Of a stretch of 19,014 nucleotides of DNA, positions 15,894-19,014 are shown piece by piece. Below the pieces are notes generated by a model, which did not search any database, had not been told where the DNA came from, and saw only the letters and a program-made list of their open reading frames with translations. The position numbers and the translations under genes were made by a program. Origin of the DNA: Gracilaria vermiculophylla. Lineage: Eukaryota; Rhodophyta; Florideophyceae; Gracilariales; Gracilariaceae. Positions within the stretch are counted from its first letter, which is position 1; the number at the start of each line of letters is the position of its first letter. Where the stretch lies: NCBI GenBank assembly GCA_019155205.2, contig JAHNZQ020000079.1, positions 1,616,073-1,635,086 on the forward strand, read 5' to 3'.

Positions 15894-16367
15894 AACTATC
15901 TCAAAGAAATATGGAACTTTTTTTGTGATTCATTGTAAGACCTGCTACAAACATGACAGCAAAGATGCTACACAAAGCCACGGGAAACAGAAATGCATCG
16001 TTTAAATAATGAATTACATGTCTAGTATCTATTGGACCAGCCACCTCATATGGGCGCAAGTGACCTCCATTGAGATCAATTTTACTTACTTTGAAGGTAT
16101 ACCAAAACAGTTGAAAATTTCTCAATTTCTTTTTAATATGATCTCTTTATTGTGTCAGCTAAAACGGCAGCGCCGAACCATGTCCAGAATACACAACACA
16201 TATTTGCAGCTGTTGAATCAGTCGCGGTTTTCAACAACATCTATAGATTGGTACCATGAAGACAGATCCTTACATAAATTGATTAGCTCCGTAGGCTGTT
16301 TTTCAAGTTTAAAGTTCGAAATGTGACAGCCTATGGATCATATTTCAGTATTTGGGTGATGGTGCGG
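15894..16367. other. Unassigned AT-rich sequence
   Basis: Frames of 74 codons (minus, 15901-16125) and 105 codons (plus, 16009-16326) overlap on opposite strands, and neither shows a known motif. The block holds the imperfect palindrome at 16061 and lies on the 3' side of the Tc1-like transposase, so part of it may be the end of that element or a related non-autonomous one. Confidence 0.35.
16061..16078. repeat. Imperfect palindrome related to the 16368 palindrome
   Basis: TGACCTCCATTGAGATCA matches TGACCTCATATGAGGTCA at 16368-16385 in 14 of 18 positions and is nearly self-complementary. A third partial match, CACCTCATATGGG, lies about 20 bp upstream at 16042. This suggests a small family of inverted or direct repeats, perhaps transposon ends. 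Confidence 0.45.
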
Positions 16368-16385
16368 TGACCTCATATGAGGTCA
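16368..16385. repeat. Perfect 18-bp palindrome
   Basis: TGACCTCATATGAGGTCA equals its own reverse complement. It lies about 210 bp beyond the stop codon of the Tc1-like transposase remnant. It may be part of a transposon terminal repeat, but I could not find its partner on the other side of the transposase. Confidence 0.7.
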
Positions 16386-16591
16386 ACTGGACATCATACA
16401 GACGGTTTCAAAAACATGTGACAGGTTGTGAAATGTCAAAAAACTACCAAAGGTCTACTGCACTCCTACGAAAATGAAATTCAGAAAAAACTAAAGTCAA
16501 AAACTTAATTCAAAAAAATATGTTCATCAAGAGTAAATCTTTATTTAGAGACGCTCAGTAATTTATTTTGTGTTAATTTTGATGTTAAACA

Positions 16592-17122
16592 CTAATAAAA
16601 TGTTTCGGTATCGAATTGGTGTATTTTTTCACAGTAGAAACTGTTGTAGATTTCCAGCAATTTTAAATACAGGTTTTGATTTGTAGAACTCTCTAAAATT
16701 GCCTTCCATGCGCATAAACCATGCTCAAAAGCAGTTCCGAAAACGTTTTTGATTGGGTTCAAATCTGGTGAGCGCGCGGGTCACTCCAAAACAGATACAT
16801 TTGACTTTTGTAGCCAATTTATGATTGAAGACGCAGTGCGCAAACGCGCATTATCCTGTTGAGAAATGACGTTTTATTCATAAATAAAGTAACACAACGG
16901 GAGCTAATAACTGTATAAAACTTCTTGATTCTTTTAATGTGGTCATGGTTGGTTCAATAAATGCAATATCCGTCAGACCTTTTATACAAATGCCCGCGCA
17001 AACCATTATGGCATCCCCGTAAGATTTTTTGGTATGAACTGCAGAACGCCCATTACCAAAATCATGCAAATGAATTTTGTAGCAATCTGGTCCGCCCATA
17101 TTGAACTTTTTTCATCAATACA
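16592..17122 (-). pseudogene. Tc1-like DD34E transposase, degenerate
   Basis: This is the catalytic part of a Tc1/mariner superfamily cut-and-paste transposase. First catalytic Asp: an out-of-phase DEK at about 17115, then FNMGGPDCYKIHLHDFG, followed by SYGDAIMVCAGICIKGLTDI. After a frameshift near 16880 the second block reads ISQQDNARLRTASSIINW, LQKSNVSVLE, a TGA where Trp is expected, PARSPDLNPIKNVFGTAFEH and a C-terminal helix ending at TAG 16594-16592. Between the Asp of QQDN and the Lys of NPIK there are 34 residues, the spacing of the DD34E group, so the catalytic Glu has become Lys. The element is inactive. The sequence resembles Tc1-like copies I know from oomycetes. Clear terminal inverted repeats were not found. 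Confidence 0.85.
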
Positions 17123-17520
17123 AATACCATTTTCCCGTTAATCACTTTTGTGGGCTTTTCCAGCACAGCAGGCAGCTTTGCTTTTCTTGGAATGGTCTTG
17201 GAGAGAGAAATTGTTTTTCATTTACTTGTATTTAAATACATTTTTGTTGTTTATCTGCCTCTATATAGTTCATTTTGAAAAGTTGTGAATGAGACGAATT
17301 CCAATGTTTATGCACGATACTTTTCTTTTGCGCAAATCTCGTATACTCTTCTTATTTCTGCGAAAAGTAGCTTTTTAAGGCTTTCTAGAGATCGGTTTAA
17401 TCCATAAAGAGTCGAAGTTTTGATAACATCAGCAATTTTGACTTTAGCACACTTCTGTATTTCAACGATAGCACTGTTGGAGTGTTTGTCGACGTTTAAT
17501 TTGCTGATTAAAAGCTATTA
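17123..17520 (-). pseudogene. Probable N-terminal remnant of the Tc1-like transposase
   Basis: The DNA-binding helix-turn-helix part of the transposase should lie here. Minus-strand frames give short basic pieces (LLIKQIKRRQTLQQCYR, RNKKSIRDLRKRKV) separated by many stops and frameshifts. Their order and basic character fit the N-terminal domain, but I cannot align them to the family with confidence. Position upstream of the catalytic part is the main support. Confidence 0.35.
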
Positions 17521-19014
17521 TTGCTTGAAAGGCCGGGACCCATGAGCCGTTTGTACCAGAAGAAAGAAAGTGTATATATCTGTTTGAAACGGCTGTACAT
17601 AGACTAGGTGCAGAACCTTGCCTACAGTACAGTTTTCGCGCACGTTTTAGGGGTCATATGATTCCTAAACGCACTGTGTGAGGCCCGCGCACTAATTTGA
17701 TAGGCACTAGTGTAGTACAGTGAATCCTATGGTGATATGGTGGTGTGGGTTTCCGACGAGACATTCCTAAGCAGGGCTCGTGTTTTATTAATTGAGCCAT
17801 ATGGTGCTTAATTCGGCCCACGTGCGCTACAGTACCTTTGAGAAACGATAGAATTTATATTTATTTTAGTTTACTTGTGCAGATAATCACTAAAGTAGTG
17901 AGACCTGTCGAGGGGGGCTCCCGGCGTGATACTTAATATCCCGGTCCAGTTCCACGTCAGGGGAAGTAAATGAACCACCCTTGAGTATACATCTATTTTC
18001 CCGGTTGGAGAGTCTCTTAGAACACCCTTGGGTTTCCGAGCCGCCGATCCCCAGTTCACTTCTTAGCAGCGCCTATAGGAGCACTGTCCGCTCAGTGGAC
18101 CTTTTTCTCCGCTTGGTTTTTGCGGATTCTTTTTTCAGAACTCCCCCGACTTGTCACCGCAGGTACAAGAGATCTCCTTCAGAGACTCGTGCATTTGGAG
18201 GCAACGAAAACTCTTAACGGAAGTTGTGCGCTACTAGCTCGAAAAGTGAACTGACGGTACCATATCTAAGAAGTAATGGAAGTAAACAGCATTTATTTTA
18301 CAATCACAGAGGGCCACCTGATAACATAAAGTGATTTTAAGCCAATTGTTTTTAAACTCAAGTCTTGAACGCTGACACAGTCGGTATAGAAACCTCTAAT
18401 GTGCTTTGTGAGTCAATGTGCTTTTTTACACAGTTTGTTTGTTCGATTTTATGAATGGTTTGGCCCAGCTAGAATTTTGGGCTCTGAATTGATAGTCACA
18501 GCCGTCAGAGCGTGCTCTGCTTGAGTTTTGCCTACTAAACGTACGACATCGATGCTGTAAAGACGTTCTTTGCTCAATGCTTCTTTCTAGGCAACATTTT
18601 GGAAATTTAAAACTTATTTTGTGTAACGTAGTGCAACAGCGTTGCATTGGCAAGGACAACGGCCTTCAATCTTATTTCGGTTAAGTTTTCAAAAAATGTT
18701 TACACATCTTTTTAAAGAGACTGCCAAGTTATTTTGAAATTTGAAAATACTGTGCCAAGGTTCACCGCAATGTTGTGGGTGACATCACGAGACGGTGACG
18801 CAGGGGGCTAAACACGTGTAATAATGAAAGCCAAAAGGATGCTCTTCGTAGCTAAAAGCCCCAAAACAAGTTGAAAACAGTGAGATCAAAGGAACTAAAC
18901 CCACTCGATGAAAGAAAATATCACTAGGGAGAGCAAGAGGCTCAATCCCCATATAAAACTTCTTAACTTCTTGTTGAAACGGCGCGCAACCCAAGAATTA
19001 TATCAAGGATCACT
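17521..19014. other. Unassigned sequence, no recognisable gene
   Basis: No domain, RNA gene or repeat pair was recognised. A GC-richer block at about 17905-18215 has a pyrimidine-rich core (ctttttctccgcttgg and ttcttttttcagaactccc) and stands out from AT-rich flanks; it could be a solo LTR or old promoter-like sequence, but no second copy is in the window. Minus-strand frames at 18426-18659 and 18785-18994 are short and have no motif I know. The 5' end of the Tc1-like element may lie within 17520-17760, where CAGT-containing sequences such as tacagtacag occur. Confidence 0.4.

Noticed and set aside
15272..16125. Possible piggyBac-like transposase on the minus strand
   Set aside because: A Cys-rich basic peptide and scattered frames suggested it, but I could not find the catalytic motifs or an ordered set of domains.
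16757..16772. GGGTTCAAATCTGG, resembling a tRNA T-loop box
   Set aside because: It is the antisense of the SPDLNPI motif of the Tc1-like transposase, and no cloverleaf can be drawn around it.
18785..18994. Minus-strand frame near the right edge with hydrophobic stretches
   Set aside because: Fewer than 70 codons, no upstream continuation (a stop lies just before it), no motif and no supporting context.

Overview
The window looks like a repeat-rich, gene-poor stretch of an oomycete genome, most likely a Phytophthora-like Peronosporales species. I base this on the protein signatures of two Ty3/gypsy retrotransposon families that I recognise as oomycete-type; no search was run. I see no rRNA, tRNA, CRISPR array or intact housekeeping gene, and nearly all recognisable coding sequence is decayed transposable element.

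Layout. Positions 1-203 hold the tail of a chromovirus integrase. Positions 204-2170 hold poorly identifiable sequence with a strong hairpin, a GGC-rich low-complexity tract, a possible integrase-tail remnant and a possible gag-like remnant on the minus strand. A large Gag frame (element A, plus strand) starts at 3143 after a leader or LTR-like region. It is interrupted at 3694 by a complete but dead Ty3/gypsy element (element B, 3695-9010, two 258-bp LTRs) and resumes at 9012 in the same codon frame, ending near 10518. Positions 10563-15163 hold, on the minus strand, the other half of such an element (element C): Gag C-terminus, protease, reverse transcriptase, RNase H, integrase and chromodomain. 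Composition then becomes AT-rich. Positions 16592-17122 carry a degenerate Tc1-like DD34E transposase on the minus strand, with older debris up to about 17520. The last 1.5 kb shows nothing I can identify.

How the parts relate. B is a younger insertion nested in A. A supplies only the Gag N-terminal part and C only the Gag C-terminal part plus Pol, in opposite orientation, so A and C may be one element split by an inversion or two truncated copies meeting at about 10.55 kb. B is unusual in its mode of decay. Its LTRs differ at about 37 of 258 positions by my hand alignment, with no indel, and its gag-pol frame runs from 3998 to about 8640 without a frameshift although it carries ten stop codons and has lost catalytic residues of protease, reverse transcriptase and integrase.

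I did not find a convincing new host system. The best leads are the in-frame nested insertion, the split gag/pol arrangement, the indel-poor decay of B, and a small signal-peptide-like reading frame at 15544-15732.
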